NCBI GenBank assembly: GCA_023078685.1
Contig: JALGAS010000004.1
Span: forward strand, 5,642,001 to 5,706,000
Reading direction: 5' to 3'
Length of the DNA stretch: 64,000 bases
Source of the DNA: Neopestalotiopsis rosae
Lineage: Eukaryota > Ascomycota > Sordariomycetes > Amphisphaeriales > Sporocadaceae
Shown here: piece by piece, positions 11,185 to 22,249 of the stretch
Layout of the letters: each line of letters begins with the position of its first letter
Numbering within the stretch: the stretch's first letter is position 1
Program-made: the position numbers and the translations under genes
Notes under the pieces: generated by a model
The model's database searches: none
Seen by the model: only the letters and a program-made list of their open reading frames with translations
Told to the model about the DNA's origin: nothing

Positions 11185-13539
11185 ATGGGCTGTGATAATG
11201 ATCCAAAGGTGGTGGGGAAATGGGGACGGCTTTTCAAACTTCGCAATGTTCCTGTCCATGCCGCACTACTGCCTAACGGCAAGGTGCTTCACTGGGGTCG
11301 ACGAGAAGATCCCACAGCGGATCCAAAGAAAGATGACCCAAAAAAAGTTGCAAACCCGATCAACAATCTTGACGAGCAATTCACCAAGTCCTTCCTCTGG
11401 ACACCACCAGGCGATGGGTTTCAACCCGACGACAGTAGCCCAGACAAGCGCGGTGAGGCGATCAAAGATGAGAATCAGCCAACTTTTTTGGACCCTCAGA
11501 CGAAAAAGCAGAAAAAAGTGAACCTCTTTTGCTCCGGTCACTGCTTAATGCCGGACGGCAACTTGCTCGTCACTGGAGGTCATATTGAAGATGGCTTGGG
11601 TGTCAACCAGGCGTGTATTTTCGACCGAAACAAGGAAAAATGGATCCCCCAGCCTCCCATGCACAATGGGCGTTGGTATCCTTCCGTTCTGGCCATGCCT
11701 GATGGCCGCATGCTTTGTATGTCAGGAAGCTTCAAGGAGCAATACAGCGTGGTGACTAGTATCCCACAGCTCTTTTCGGCTGATACATCAACGTCATCTG
11801 CAACCGCGGAGCCAAAGCCAGGCAATTGGACAGAGGTCAAGGATTCTTACGGTCTTAAGTTACCCCCATCTGCGAAACATGCCACTCACGTGCCTATCGA
11901 AGGTGTTCAAGTTGGATCCCCCGACATGAAGAAACTTGTCACTCCCCTATACCCCCGACTGCATGTTGACCCGACGGACGGCCAACTCTTCATGACTGGA
12001 CCAACAGAGGACTCATTGTTTCTGCAAATCAAGGCATCCGCGGACGCTCAAGGAGCCGATTTGATTGATGAGAAGGCGGGAGTCGTGGGCTCCTGGAAGT
12101 TAGCCAACACCAAGCGCAATGAGGGCTTCCGAGACTATGCGCCTTCGGTAATGTATGCGCCGGGGAAGATCATGTATATGGGTGGAGGCTTTGAGAAAGG
12201 CTCCACGGGCGAGATGACGGAGTTTATCGATCTCAACAAAAAGCCAGCAGCATGGGAGAAACAGAAAGTACAGATGAATAATCCAAGACGACAGTTTAAT
12301 GGCACCGTGTTGGCTGATGGCAAGGTTTTGGTGACGGGAGGTACTTCGGGTTCCGGTTTCAACAATCTCGACCCCAATGTTGTTGTGCGCATAGCCGAGA
12401 TGATGGATCCCGAGGCGACAAACCGGGAGTGGATCGAGATGGACGAGGAGGCAAACGCGAGGTGCTACCATTCTATTGCACTCTTACTACCCGATGGGAG
12501 GGTACTTTCAGCCGGAGGCGGCGAATACGGCGATTGCAAAGCTGACGATTGCCATGCGGATGGACAATTATTCGCACCACCATATCTGTTTATCGACGGG
12601 CCGCGGCCCACTGTTGCAACAAAGGCAGCGGACATCAAAATTCCCTACGATAAGGAATTTTCACTCACTGTCGGCGACGACGACCATATTGGAGCCGTCA
12701 ATCTGGTGAAGCTCGGGTCCGTCACTCATTGTAACAACTTCGGCCAACAGTTTGTACCCTTGACCATGTCCAAGAAACAGGAGGGTAACAAGATCTTCTA
12801 TAAAGGACCGAAGAATGCCAACTACGCACCCCCTGGCTACTACATGCTCTTCGTCCTGAATGATTCCAAAAAGCCGTCCGTGGCCTCCATCGTCCAGATC
12901 GCACAACTGCCTTCCCAGAATTCAAAACCGAAGGAAGAACGATGTCAGCCTACCCTGCTGGACCGCGATCAAGATATCAAGAAGAATGAAACCCGCCCAC
13001 ACGCCAAAGTAGGCATCACACCCCTCTGTCCTTACGGCCTCGGCCCCTGCTGGGCAGGAGCCCATGACGGACTGCAGGCCATCAGCGACATTGATGTGGT
13101 TCGTCCAGTGCCGAACAATGAAGACTGCCTGGCCTATGTATACCTCAAGCGGGATAAACTCCCCGATCTCGACGTGTGGCGCAAGGAGTTCAGAAAGGTC
13201 GCGAACCAGGGCTACATCATGCGCGGGATCGACATGTGTCTATCTGGTGTGGTCACCAAGGGCAAGTCGGGCGCCGACGAGCTTGTGCTGAACGCCAAGG
13301 GGGATCGACCGGAAGTGACCCTCAGACCGTTCAAAAAGGCGAGCCAGCTGAGATGGAACATCAAGGAAGAAGAACCACGGCCCGTAAATGAAGAGGAACT
13401 CGGCATGTACAAGGAGCTGGTTGGGGCTTGGGTAGATCGTCCGACGGGCGTGGAAGTTGAGATAAAGGGCACCCTACAGAAGGAAGACAACGACAAATTT
13501 ACTCTCGATGTCCGAAAGTTTAAGACACTCAACAATTGA
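11185..13539 (+). CDS. Cytosolic copper radical oxidase (galactose/glyoxal oxidase-like, AA5) with extra C-terminal Cys domain
   Basis: An intronless 784-residue frame; the ATG sits in a CAACCATGG context. It is a seven-bladed kelch propeller followed by the DUF1929 (galactose-oxidase C-terminal) domain. The expected active-site residues are all visible: Cys116 in LFCSG and Tyr165 in RWYPS (the Cys-Tyr radical pair), Tyr428-His429 in RCYHS, and His515 in VTHCNN, the copper ligands. Family members oxidise primary alcohols or aldehydes with O2, producing H2O2. Unlike the secreted fungal enzymes there is no signal peptide. About 190 residues extend beyond the normal end, beginning with CPYGLGPCW (Cys615, Cys622). 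This extension looks like a separate small alpha/beta domain. Oxidase assignment is confident; substrate is unknown. Confidence 0.88.
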   Translation: MGCDNDPKVVGKWGRLFKLRNVPVHAALLPNGKVLHWGRREDPTADPKKDDPKKVANPINNLDEQFTKSFLWTPPGDGFQPDDSSPDKRGEAIKDENQPTFLDPQTKKQKKVNLFCSGHCLMPDGNLLVTGGHIEDGLGVNQACIFDRNKEKWIPQPPMHNGRWYPSVLAMPDGRMLCMSGSFKEQYSVVTSIPQLFSADTSTSSATAEPKPGNWTEVKDSYGLKLPPSAKHATHVPIEGVQVGSPDMKKLVTPLYPRLHVDPTDGQLFMTGPTEDSLFLQIKASADAQGADLIDEKAGVVGSWKLANTKRNEGFRDYAPSVMYAPGKIMYMGGGFEKGSTGEMTEFIDLNKKPAAWEKQKVQMNNPRRQFNGTVLADGKVLVTGGTSGSGFNNLDPNVVVRIAEMMDPEATNREWIEMDEEANARCYHSIALLLPDGRVLSAGGGEYGDCKADDCHADGQLFAPPYLFIDGPRPTVATKAADIKIPYDKEFSLTVGDDDHIGAVNLVKLGSVTHCNNFGQQFVPLTMSKKQEGNKIFYKGPKNANYAPPGYYMLFVLNDSKKPSVASIVQIAQLPSQNSKPKEERCQPTLLDRDQDIKKNETRPHAKVGITPLCPYGLGPCWAGAHDGLQAISDIDVVRPVPNNEDCLAYVYLKRDKLPDLDVWRKEFRKVANQGYIMRGIDMCLSGVVTKGKSGADELVLNAKGDRPEVTLRPFKKASQLRWNIKEEEPRPVNEEELGMYKELVGAWVDRPTGVEVEIKGTLQKEDNDKFTLDVRKFKTLNN

Positions 13540-13859
13540 GTCCACAAACACCAGAAAGACATGAAAGTTACTTTGCTGGCCGGACTTGGAAACATATACT
13601 GAGACTATGGACATTCTCTAGGACAGCTTGTCGGATTGATCGCGTGGACATGATGAGCGGGGTCCGATGGCTACTCAATTACAATCATTACTCTTACCGT
13701 CAGAATAAAATTGCAACAGCATTTGCTCGCATTCCCACTGTTAAAAACGACAATTGTATCAATTTAAGATGCTATAAGCGATGCTGGATATAATCATCGC
13801 TCTCAAACAGAAGAGCTTCCTCATATTGCGAGTCTGTAGAAGCTTTATACTACAGCAAT
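13540..13859. other. Convergent 3' region
   Basis: The 3' flanks of the copper oxidase (plus) and aminopeptidase (minus) genes. It is AT-rich; nothing else seen. Confidence 0.6.
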
Positions 13860-15550
13860 TTATCGCCATCTGTTATCCCATCCGGCTTGCTCAATAACAA
13901 ATGCGATAGCGAGCTCCGAGAACCGCGCCATGTGCTGGAACGAATTAGCCTGGAAAATATGGGGGGCAAAACGAATAATACTCACGTCAAGGGAGAAGTA
14001 ACCAGTCTTGTCATCGACATCCATTGTGTCCTTGGTTGTGTGGACATACGGGTCCATGTCGCCAGGGAAGCCTGCGCCAGCGAGGGGGTTGCCTATTAAA
14101 CAGTCAGCTATCTATGAAGCAAGAGGTGACTGCAGGTTGTGTATTGATACTCACCTTCACTCGCAAATGCTGCTGGGTAGTTGAGTTTTGTGTACGACAT
14201 GTAGTCAGAACCAGCATTGCTTTCATACAGTGAGTCTCGTATCATTAGCAACAGGGAGGGCTCGAGACTTACGGGCCAAGTTCATAAACGTCAGACGCAA
14301 TGGAGATGTACTCCTTTGCAAGCTTATGAGCCCATTCGGTGAGCGGGCCATCAGCTTGGGTCTTGATGAAACCAATGGACTCGGTGGCGTTGCGGCCAAT
14401 GTAGGCAGTCATATCCTGGTAGGATTAGTTGATTCATTCTTCCAACGTTGAGTGAAATAAAGCTCACAAATTCCATCATTGCGCCAATCACGGCATTGGA
14501 GTCCTTCTTGTATCTGGCAATAGCTTGGCTGCCGAGAAGGCCGCCCTGGAATATAATGTCAGTCTCTTCTTCCCTCCATTCATGGTCATGATTTGTTCAC
14601 TCACCTCCTCTGCAGCATACCAGTGGAACTCTACGGGTCCATCCTGCGGGACGAAGCCGCTGAGTGCCAGGATACGGAAAGCCTCCAGTATACTCACGGT
14701 GCCCGAGCAATCGTCATCGGCACCCGGCGCAGGCAGGAGGGGAAACAGGTAGTTGGCTGAATCTTGGTGGGCGCCCAGAATCGTAAGAGGCTGTGTCCAG
14801 TTGCGGACCTTGGGCTCGAACCGGGCAATGATGGACGGTTGGGGGAAGATGTGAGTAAAGTACTCGAGAGAGATGTGCGTGTGGAACGGGCTCTGGGCAA
14901 TGATGTCGGCAATGTGATCGTGTAGCCATTGTGCGCTGGTTTCGCCGATGATGCCTCCGTAGTAGCGGTTATAGTAGCTCGTCATTTGCTTGAGCACGTC
15001 GTGCATTCTCGAGGTCGAAACTTGCGGGAACAGAGGCTTGACCAGGCGCTGGTGCGTCAGATCAGGGAGCTCTATCGGTTCTGTGTAAGTGCTTTGCTCG
15101 CATAGCAGCTGTCATTCACCGAGGCAGCTACTCACTGGCTTTTCCGGACAGCGCGCCAACTTGCTCCTTGTACATGTCATGGTAGTCTGTGACGTCCATG
15201 AACTTCTTGCCTTGCCTTCTGAGGCGCATCTTGGCTCCAACAGTCATCCATTCTGGCTCATCCTCGCCGATGACGTGTAGCAGTCGTGGCTCGGCGAGCG
15301 CAGCGGCGGAATCTGGGTGCAGAGCGATATAAGCGTCGACGGGGTCAGGATACGATTCGACGGTTCGTAGAATTCGTTGCTTTGCTTCTTCGGTGGTAAA
15401 GTCGTGATGCACAGTTTCGGGTGAGTAGCCTGCCGATTGACCTGCCGATGGTCCTAGGACGACCTGCTGTGCGCCAGCTCCTTGGGAGCTCACAACTCGG
15501 TCGGCAGTGCTTGCAAGAAGCAATAGATTGATGATGGTTGGTCGCAACAT
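13860..15550 (-). CDS. Secreted M28 leucine-aminopeptidase-like metalloprotease
   Basis: Seven exons (15136-15550, 14605-15080, 14468-14545, 14273-14415, 14155-14219, 13986-14092, 13860-13934, read on the minus strand) give 452 residues. The N-terminus is a signal peptide (hydrophobic core IINLLLLAS), followed by a pro-region. The M28 co-catalytic zinc site is complete: GAHQDSAN (His, Asp), ADDDCSGT (bridging Asp), AAEEGG (catalytic Glu and ligand Glu), a later Asp in GDMDP and a distal His in VHTTKD. Such enzymes remove N-terminal residues from peptides outside the cell or in the vacuole. The last intron is only 51 bases and in frame, so retention would add 17 residues; the spliced FSLD-HMARF junction matches the expected family sequence. 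Confidence 0.92.
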
Positions 15551-16326
15551 GTTTCTGCAGCTATAGAAGCTAGATCTGAGTGCAAAAGGCTTGTGAAGGG
15601 GGCAAAACTCGCACAGAGTTCTGTTGTGGTTCTTGTTGCAGCAATCAGATCATCATCATCGGTATTCGGAGCTACAGCAATCAATGAGCGCCGATGACAG
15701 CAGCTAACTCCACTGTGCCACAGGTCACATCGCGCCAAATGCAGGGACCAAGCGCCAATCTACCTCCCTAAAACGGTCAACCTTGAATCCTTCCAATCCT
15801 TCATGATATGACGCTAATTCCGCTGGATGCTTACAGACTTGCAATCGATTCGTTCGGAGTCAAAAAGCTTGGTATTCTTATTGTAGGCGAGGGGCTTTTC
15901 TAGCCAGCCGTCAATAGACGCTTATAGCCAAACCATTTTCATATAGTCAACAAGCTTTCTCATCGGTCGACCCTGTATATTAGATTGTTATATGCCCAAT
16001 TGTAGTCCTTAGCCCATCGTCTTCGTCCCGAATATTCTTCTTGTGTCGATAACAAGGCTGATTTATTTGCACTCATTATCGCTAGTATCTCCATTTGGGG
16101 GGAAACGGACCGCTTGTTTTGCAAGTGATCTTGTCTGCAGGCTTCGTTCTCACTTCTCCCGGCAAAGCCGAGTTCTGACGCCTTGATCTCTCCAAGCTTT
16201 TGCTATTACCAAGAGATCGTAGCTCGACTCCGTCGAAGCCGAATATCTGGCTTATATACTTGTCTTCATCTTCCTCATATAGTAATTCTAGTTCAAAAGC
16301 CATGAGTAAGACCCTGAATGTTGATC

Positions 16327-16340
16327 CCCGGACATCCGGG
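16327..16340. promoter_or_regulatory. Inverted repeat CCCGGA-CA-TCCGGG
   Basis: A perfect 6-base inverted repeat with a 2-base spacer about 260 bases before the FAH start codon. It contains CCG and CGG triplets, the half-sites read by Zn2Cys6 regulators, but in everted order. Function is inferred. Confidence 0.4.
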
Positions 16341-16409
16341 CGAGAGCTCCGTCGAGAACGACCCCCGCCTCTCCATATTATTATACTTGCATTGCGTGCG
16401 AAGGGGGAG

Positions 16410-16425
16410 CTCCGCCCGGGCGGAG
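16410..16425. promoter_or_regulatory. 16-base perfect palindrome CTCCGCCCGGGCGGAG
   Basis: An uninterrupted palindrome about 180 bases before the FAH start codon in the shared FAH/aminopeptidase upstream region. It could be an operator for a dimeric regulator such as the Zn2Cys6 protein encoded next to the FAH gene. This is a positional inference only. Confidence 0.4.
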
Positions 16426-16601
16426 GCAAGTGGGGGATGCTGGAGTTTGGCTTGATTACACAGAGTGTGACTTGTATATCTCGAAGATAGTAGTTATAAC
16501 CCTCAAAAAAATCATTCTTGTATTTTCATCGCGGAAGATTTTCGACTTTTTCAAAAGAGAAATCGCATTTTGCTCACGAGAGGAAGCCTATATATCCAAA
16601 T

Positions 16602-17789
16602 ATGTCTATCCCGTCGTTCAAGCGTGAGCTCCTCCCGGCAATTCCTGTGATTCTCCCGGACCAGAACCAACACAACTAATTGCAAAACCAAAGGCCTCAT
16701 TCGATTCGTCCCCAAGTCGGACCCGTCCAAGGTCCTGATCGGGGAGCCCGAATCCGAAACCGTCGACGTCGGCGCCGCACTATGGCGACGCGAGGAGGTA
16801 TCCGCCCACGTCTTTTCCGGCACCTCGGTACTCAAGCCGGGCTCCAAGACGAGCAAACGTGAGGTGGTTGAGCGCGTGCTCTCGCCCCTGGCCGCCGAGG
16901 AGGTTGGCACGATCCGCTGCATTGGCCTCAACTACGTCAAGCATGCCCAGGAAGCCAAGTGCGACATTCCTGATGTGCCGACCGTGTTCTTGTAAGTCAT
17001 CGGTCAATATTGAATTTCTCTTCATCAACTCCTTTTTACGTATGAATATGAGGCATGTGAGGAAGTGTATGAACTAAATCGTAACCAGGAAACCAAATGC
17101 CTCCTTAGGCGATCCGTGGCCCGCCAAGACGGTGCTGCCAAAGGCAACGCAGGAGACCGACACAGGCGACTACGAGTCCGAGCTCGCCGTCATTATTGGC
17201 AAGACGGCCAAGAACGTGTCCGAGGCCGAGGCCCTCGACTATGTACTCGGCTACACGGCGGCCAATGATGTATCGAGCCGCGCCGCGCAGTTTGCCCAGA
17301 CCCAGTGGTGCTACTCAAAGGGCTTCGATGGCTCTTGTCCCATTGGTGAGTGAAATGCCGATTGCACAAATTCATAGAGATGAATATCGTTTCATTGGAA
17401 TACCGGAGCTGAAATAATTCTGCCAGGTCCGGCGATTGCCTCCAAGGAGCTCATTCCTAACCCGGGGAAACTGCAAATCCAGGGTGCAAAGAATGAAGAA
17501 GTAGTACAGGAGAGTGGAATTGAGTGAGCCTCCCGAATCTTCCATCCATGACATGCTCCAGTGTACTGACCAGTATCTCAGTGACCTCATCTTCAGCGTC
17601 CCTAAGCTAGTGAGCTTTTTGTCACAGGGCACTACATTGCCTGCTGGAACAGTCATCATCACAGGAACGCCGGCTGGCGTGGGCGCGGGAAAAACACCCA
17701 AGGTCAGACTTCGAGATGGAGACAGGTTTGATGTCAAGATCAGTCCCCATATTGGAACTCTCATCAATGTTTTTGAAAATGAGGCTTGA
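16602..17789 (+). CDS. Fumarylacetoacetate hydrolase (FAH)-family protein
   Basis: Exons 16602-16623, 16694-16991, 17089-17345, 17427-17523 and 17582-17789 join to 293 residues. The first exon encodes only MSIPSFK plus one base, but without it there is no suitable ATG. The FAH fold is clear: CIGLNYVKHAQE, the metal-binding DYESELAVI (Glu) and AANDVSSR (Asp), and the terminal TGTPAGVG glycine-rich loop. Family members are Mg2+-dependent C-C hydrolases, decarboxylases or oxaloacetate tautomerase/decarboxylases acting on diketo acids, often at the end of aromatic ring breakdown. The gene converges on a Zn2Cys6 regulator with only 69 bases between stop codons, and a salicylate-hydroxylase-like gene lies beyond it, so an aromatic pathway is a reasonable guess. 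Confidence 0.92.
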
Positions 17790-17858
17790 GCTAGGGTACG
17801 ATAGTACTGCAATATGCATCCGCTTCGCAGAAAAATGTTAAAAAAGGGATCCCGCTTC

Positions 17859-20429
17859 TTATTGCTGTAGAAACATTGGGTTCGAGCCGTCCATATCATC
17901 TAGCTGAAATGCAAAATCAAAATCCATCTCTCCATCAATGAGATTGAGAGGCCCCCAGTAATGGTTGAGGTGAAGCATGGCCTCGTTGGCATCCACTGTG
18001 GGAGGCATAGCCGGTGGTGTTTCGGTCGAGAATTTCCTCCTCGCCTTGTCGATGGCCCTTTGCATGAGTTTCGCCGCCTTGAGTGCAACAACACACTCAT
18101 CCATGGTTTCCAGGATCTCAATAGCCATTGCTACTACGCGTAGCAAAGGTTCCATCTCAGCTTCTGTTGCCTCTTTCATGACGTATACTAGAATAACGGA
18201 GGCGGCAAAGACAGTATATGTAGTGTTGTAATACCTTGACTAGATGAGCTTGCTTCATGAATGATCAGTGAGGAGTGGGGACTCACCATGTACGGAAAAA
18301 GTCATGATGTTGATATGTGATGTAAATGGTATCAATAGTCTGCTTTGCCGAGTCCAGACATTTTTGTACGCCTTCGCGGAGCCCGGGTAATGCTCCTTGA
18401 TCATTTGAAGTTGACGTGAGTAATAATGAGCCAAATGTAAGTATCCGTAAGTTGTGGTATCCTAGCATCTCGGGTTAGAGAGGCATACTCGAATCTTTTG
18501 CGGGGCACTCACTTATCCCTAGGACCAGCCTCTGCCGCTTGGCCCACTGGGGATCACGAACGCTCTTCAATGAGACAGGCTCCCCAGTCGCCTGTTTGGG
18601 TCTGATGGCGTCTGGTAGGCCCTCTACCCACTTATCTAGATCTTGCTCCAGCCGATATGCTAGAGCCACTGTTCTGGGTGTTATAGTCTCTGGTAAGTAG
18701 ATGTCTAGGCAAATACTCCTGGTGATTCTGCTCAAATCCACCATTGATTTAATGATGGCGCATTGTGGTGGGTCGTAATGGTCATCCGGCATGGACCCAG
18801 AATTGTCGTTACCAATAAGTGGAAAGCTCCGATTATGGTATAGATCCGCTCCAAGTGTATCAGGCCTTCCCATGGCAAAGGACATTTCACTGGGTACAAA
18901 AGTTAGGCACACATTGAAGAGGGATTTGGTGGCGAGCGGAAGCGCTTACGTTTCGAGTGAGTATAAGCCCCTTGAATATTGTCAGCTACTGTCTAGGCAT
19001 ATCATCGCACCGGGTGAAACATACCACCATGTTCTAGCCTCAGCCTTGAGCTGAGACACTGGCTTCTTTGATTGGGGGCTCGGCTCCCGATTGATGCCCA
19101 TGGCCAAGGCTGTCCGCACCGCAAGACCGACGTACATATATGACCCTGTGAATTCAGTAAGCCATAGCTCATAGACTTGATCTGGCAAACAGATACTTAC
19201 AGTGAGCATTCAACTCATTTTGACAGATTTTGGACTATCAAGCTCAGTTAGACATGCCGTTGCATCTGTGGATAGAGAGAAACTCTATAGCTTACCAGCA
19301 TGAAATAGCATTGAACCATATCCAGGTCTGTTACCATGCCAAGCCGGTGGCATCGTGCAATGGCCTCGTCAAAGAAGGTCCTGCTCCACTGCATATTGGT
19401 GATACCACCGATGGGGTCCTCCTCCCGGGGTCCAACCAAGGCGCCTAGCGAGAGAATGCTGTAGTAGAGTGCCGCGAAGCTCGAAGTGTGTAAATGGTGC
19501 CCCTCTTGCGACCACAGCTGTTCGCAGCGGGACAAGAACTCGGTCTTATCCAGAAACGGGTGAACGAAATGCAGACTTGTAAAGTAATTCATGATGAAAT
19601 TCCGGCATTGGGGATAATGCGTTACTCGTCCGGGCCGCTGACCTCCAAGTGCTGCATCGACTGCGGGAGAGAAAGCATGATTGTGTAGATTTGACACGAG
19701 AGCCTCTCCGTCTTGGTCTTCCCTCGACTCTTCCGGCTCATCGCCAGCTCTCTGAACTTGAGATAATAGCGCGACCGATGATGAGCTACCATAAAACTCA
19801 ACGTTACGAGTGTGTCTGTTGATGCCTGAAATCTCCTGTCCTGAAGCCTGGCCTAGCCGGAGGGACGCAGGAGAGTCTGCATCATAGCTGCTAGATGCAT
19901 GGCGTTCATTTTCTTTATACGAAGGGCTGGACTCTGATGGCGCAGCAGCGTCTTTAGGAGGCGGTGGTGCTGGTTGAGAGGTTGCTGCTTGACCTGCTTT
20001 TGCCTGTGCCTCAAACGCAGTAAGGCGTCTTACTTGTTCTTCGAGATGCCGCACATAACTAATAGGGCATTTATTTAGTTTTCTCATGCGTTAAAGTCAT
20101 ATGGCAAAAGTGGATGAGCTACTCACTCGGGTGTAAACAGCCTCCTGCCTGAATCTTGACCCCGGTAGACACATTCTATATTGTGGTCTGAAGAAGACAG
20201 AGGTTAGCTGCTGCCTTGCGCCGAGAGCTCAGCTCATGTTGAGATGGGACTCGACTGGGTAATACTACAGTTGAGGGAGCAAAAACATACTTCGGCAGTA
20301 TGTGCATGGATACAAATCGTCGCATTTGTTCTTCTTGATCCTGCAAGCATCACAAGCCCGCGCAGCCCGGGGTCTCCGGACTTTACTACTGGAGTTCTGG
20401 ACAGGCGGGCGCGGACTGGGACGGTCCAT
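17859..20429 (-). CDS. Zn2Cys6 transcription factor
   Basis: Nine exons on the minus strand (20291-20429, 20127-20187, 19296-20058, 19201-19234, 19025-19145, 18950-18970, 18513-18889, 18287-18461, 17859-18234) give 688 residues in one frame. The zinc cluster near residue 27 begins CDACRIKKNKCDDLYPCTYC and its sixth Cys comes from exon 2 (C-x2-C-x6-C-x5-C-x2-C-x6-C). A short linker and a coiled coil (YVRHLEEQVRRL) follow, then the fungal-specific middle homology domain with WWGLYSLE and FAMGRPDTLG. It is a nuclear DNA-binding regulator. It lies convergent with the FAH gene and upstream-divergent from an FAD monooxygenase, which are its most likely targets. One exon is only 21 bases, which automated predictors may miss. 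Confidence 0.92.
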
Positions 20430-22249
20430 GGCGTCCGAAAATGTGGCAATCTAAGGACGGCAGCATGGGCAAGCAAAATCTAGTAGCAGTGTCCGTGGCA
20501 GCATCCAGCGCGTCTCATGATGATCGTATGTTTTTGGTTTGGTTTGCTTTTGTTTCTAATGGGTGTCTGATGTCGCGCGCGCAATTGTGCATACGGGTGT
20601 GTGTGTGGTTACTGTTCGTCGGGGGCCCGAACCTCAAAGTGTGCTTTGCGTGCTGCTGCTGATCTGCTGCCTTTGCGCCGCACTCCGTCCGTCCTGCATT
20701 TGGATAAGGTAATGTAGCCTCCAGTCTGCTCCAATCCCAAATCCGCTCTCCAACTCAATCTGGATCCTGCCCTGAACACGGTCCCCATCACGTGGCCCAA
20801 GGGGGAAGAGAGGGGTCTAGTGGGTGGGGAAATTATGTGGGGTAGGGGAGGTAGGGAAGCACAGAGTCGCTTGTCAATGCGGAGAGACGTTCAAGAAAGC
20901 CACCAAAACGCCGCCAAAGAAAGTCATCAGCCGCAGTCGAGTCACGCCGTGGTGCTGCACCCCGAGACACCGTCCAAGGATTCTTGCATGCATGCAGTGC
21001 AAGTGGACGACGGCATCGGTCCGACTGATGAGATCGACCTTGTCCGTCTTCTGTTTTGAGCAAGGTGAAGGTGACAATCGACTTCAACACTCGACACGGA
21101 ATAAAATGAGAGGGTAAAACGGTCCACGTCTCGCTCTCGTCGTCAGAGTCTTTCTCTATCTGCTCTTACGAACAACGACACACTTTCAGACTCTGACTCG
21201 GCATTGGAAACAGAAGTCTTCTTCTCGCAACAATTGCTGTCTGCAGGTAGGGCCAGCTTCGCATACCCGCCTCACTTACCAAAGCAGGTACCACTGCTAC
21301 ACAAAACATACTGCCGGAGTTGACAACTGCTCGCTTGACGCGTCGCACATCTTTAGTGGCCCGCTTGCTGCTAGCCAGTGCTCTGAAGCCGTCCCATTAT
21401 TTCTTGATGCGCTCCAGTCTACGACAGCCATTGCCATTCGACATCGTATTATTGGCATATGACTCCATGGGGAAACTGTCGCCTATTAGCTGCCAACTTG
21501 ATTTCAAATACCGACCACGACTGCCGTCGATCTCCCCTAAATACGTGTGCCATGCCGTATCCAGGTATACCCGTACAAACCGCCATGTACTCCCGCTACA
21601 GCGCCACGAAAGGCTAGGGCAAAAAAGAGTGATGTGAAGAGTATAAGGTATAGGGCGACATAGTGTAATATAAGCGAGTCTACGGAGTTGCCGCTCGACA
21701 GTTGAGTGTACCATGGAGACCCCAAAGATCTGTTTGGGAGTGCAACCTCGGGAGACGAAGAGCCAACCTTCTTTGCGCCTCACGTAGGAGTGTGGACAAA
21801 TCTTGAATGTTATCATGTAAACCTATCGAAGCCTGTCTCGCCTGTCGGTCATTGTCAGACCCGACGTTCGTTTCTGCACTACCCCAGGCTGCAGGATCAT
21901 CCGCGGCAAGGAACGCCTCTGATCCAGATCTCGAACGTTGAGACCCTCGCCAAAAGTTTCGGGGCCCGGAATTGCCGCCCGGGGAAAACCACAAAACAGT
22001 AGGGACCGGAAAACCCGAGGCCTCTTCCCCAACTTCCTAACTGAGCAGCTGTCGGTTTCATTTATTTCCCCCATTATCCTGGGGGAAAATCTGGGGTGAC
22101 GTGGGGGCATAGACGCAGAATCCTAGCAAGAGCCAAGGCACTCACGGGAATCCCTTTTCTCTGTTATCAATCATCGGGTTCCAACTCAAAACATCACTTT
22201 CTTGCTGTTCTTCTGCTGCATTCATCACAAGCTCACAAACTCGGCAGTT
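20430..22249. other. 1.8-kb divergent promoter region
   Basis: Separates the Zn2Cys6 regulator (minus) from the FAD monooxygenase (plus). No gene is supported. It contains a GT-rich tract near 20600 and CT-rich stretches near 21125-21160, common in fungal leaders. Confidence 0.55.

Larger units (their letters stand above)
15551..16601. other. Divergent promoter region, aminopeptidase / FAH gene
   Basis: No gene is supported. A minus-strand frame at 16082-16429 has the look of coding sequence (acidic helix) but no recognisable family. Two strong GC-rich palindromes occur close to the FAH gene, described separately. Confidence 0.55.

Noticed and set aside
16082..16429. A minus-strand open frame with an acidic, coding-like segment
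   Set aside because: There is no recognisable family and no intron or promoter signal, and it overlaps the palindromic region upstream of the FAH gene. It is not supported as a gene.
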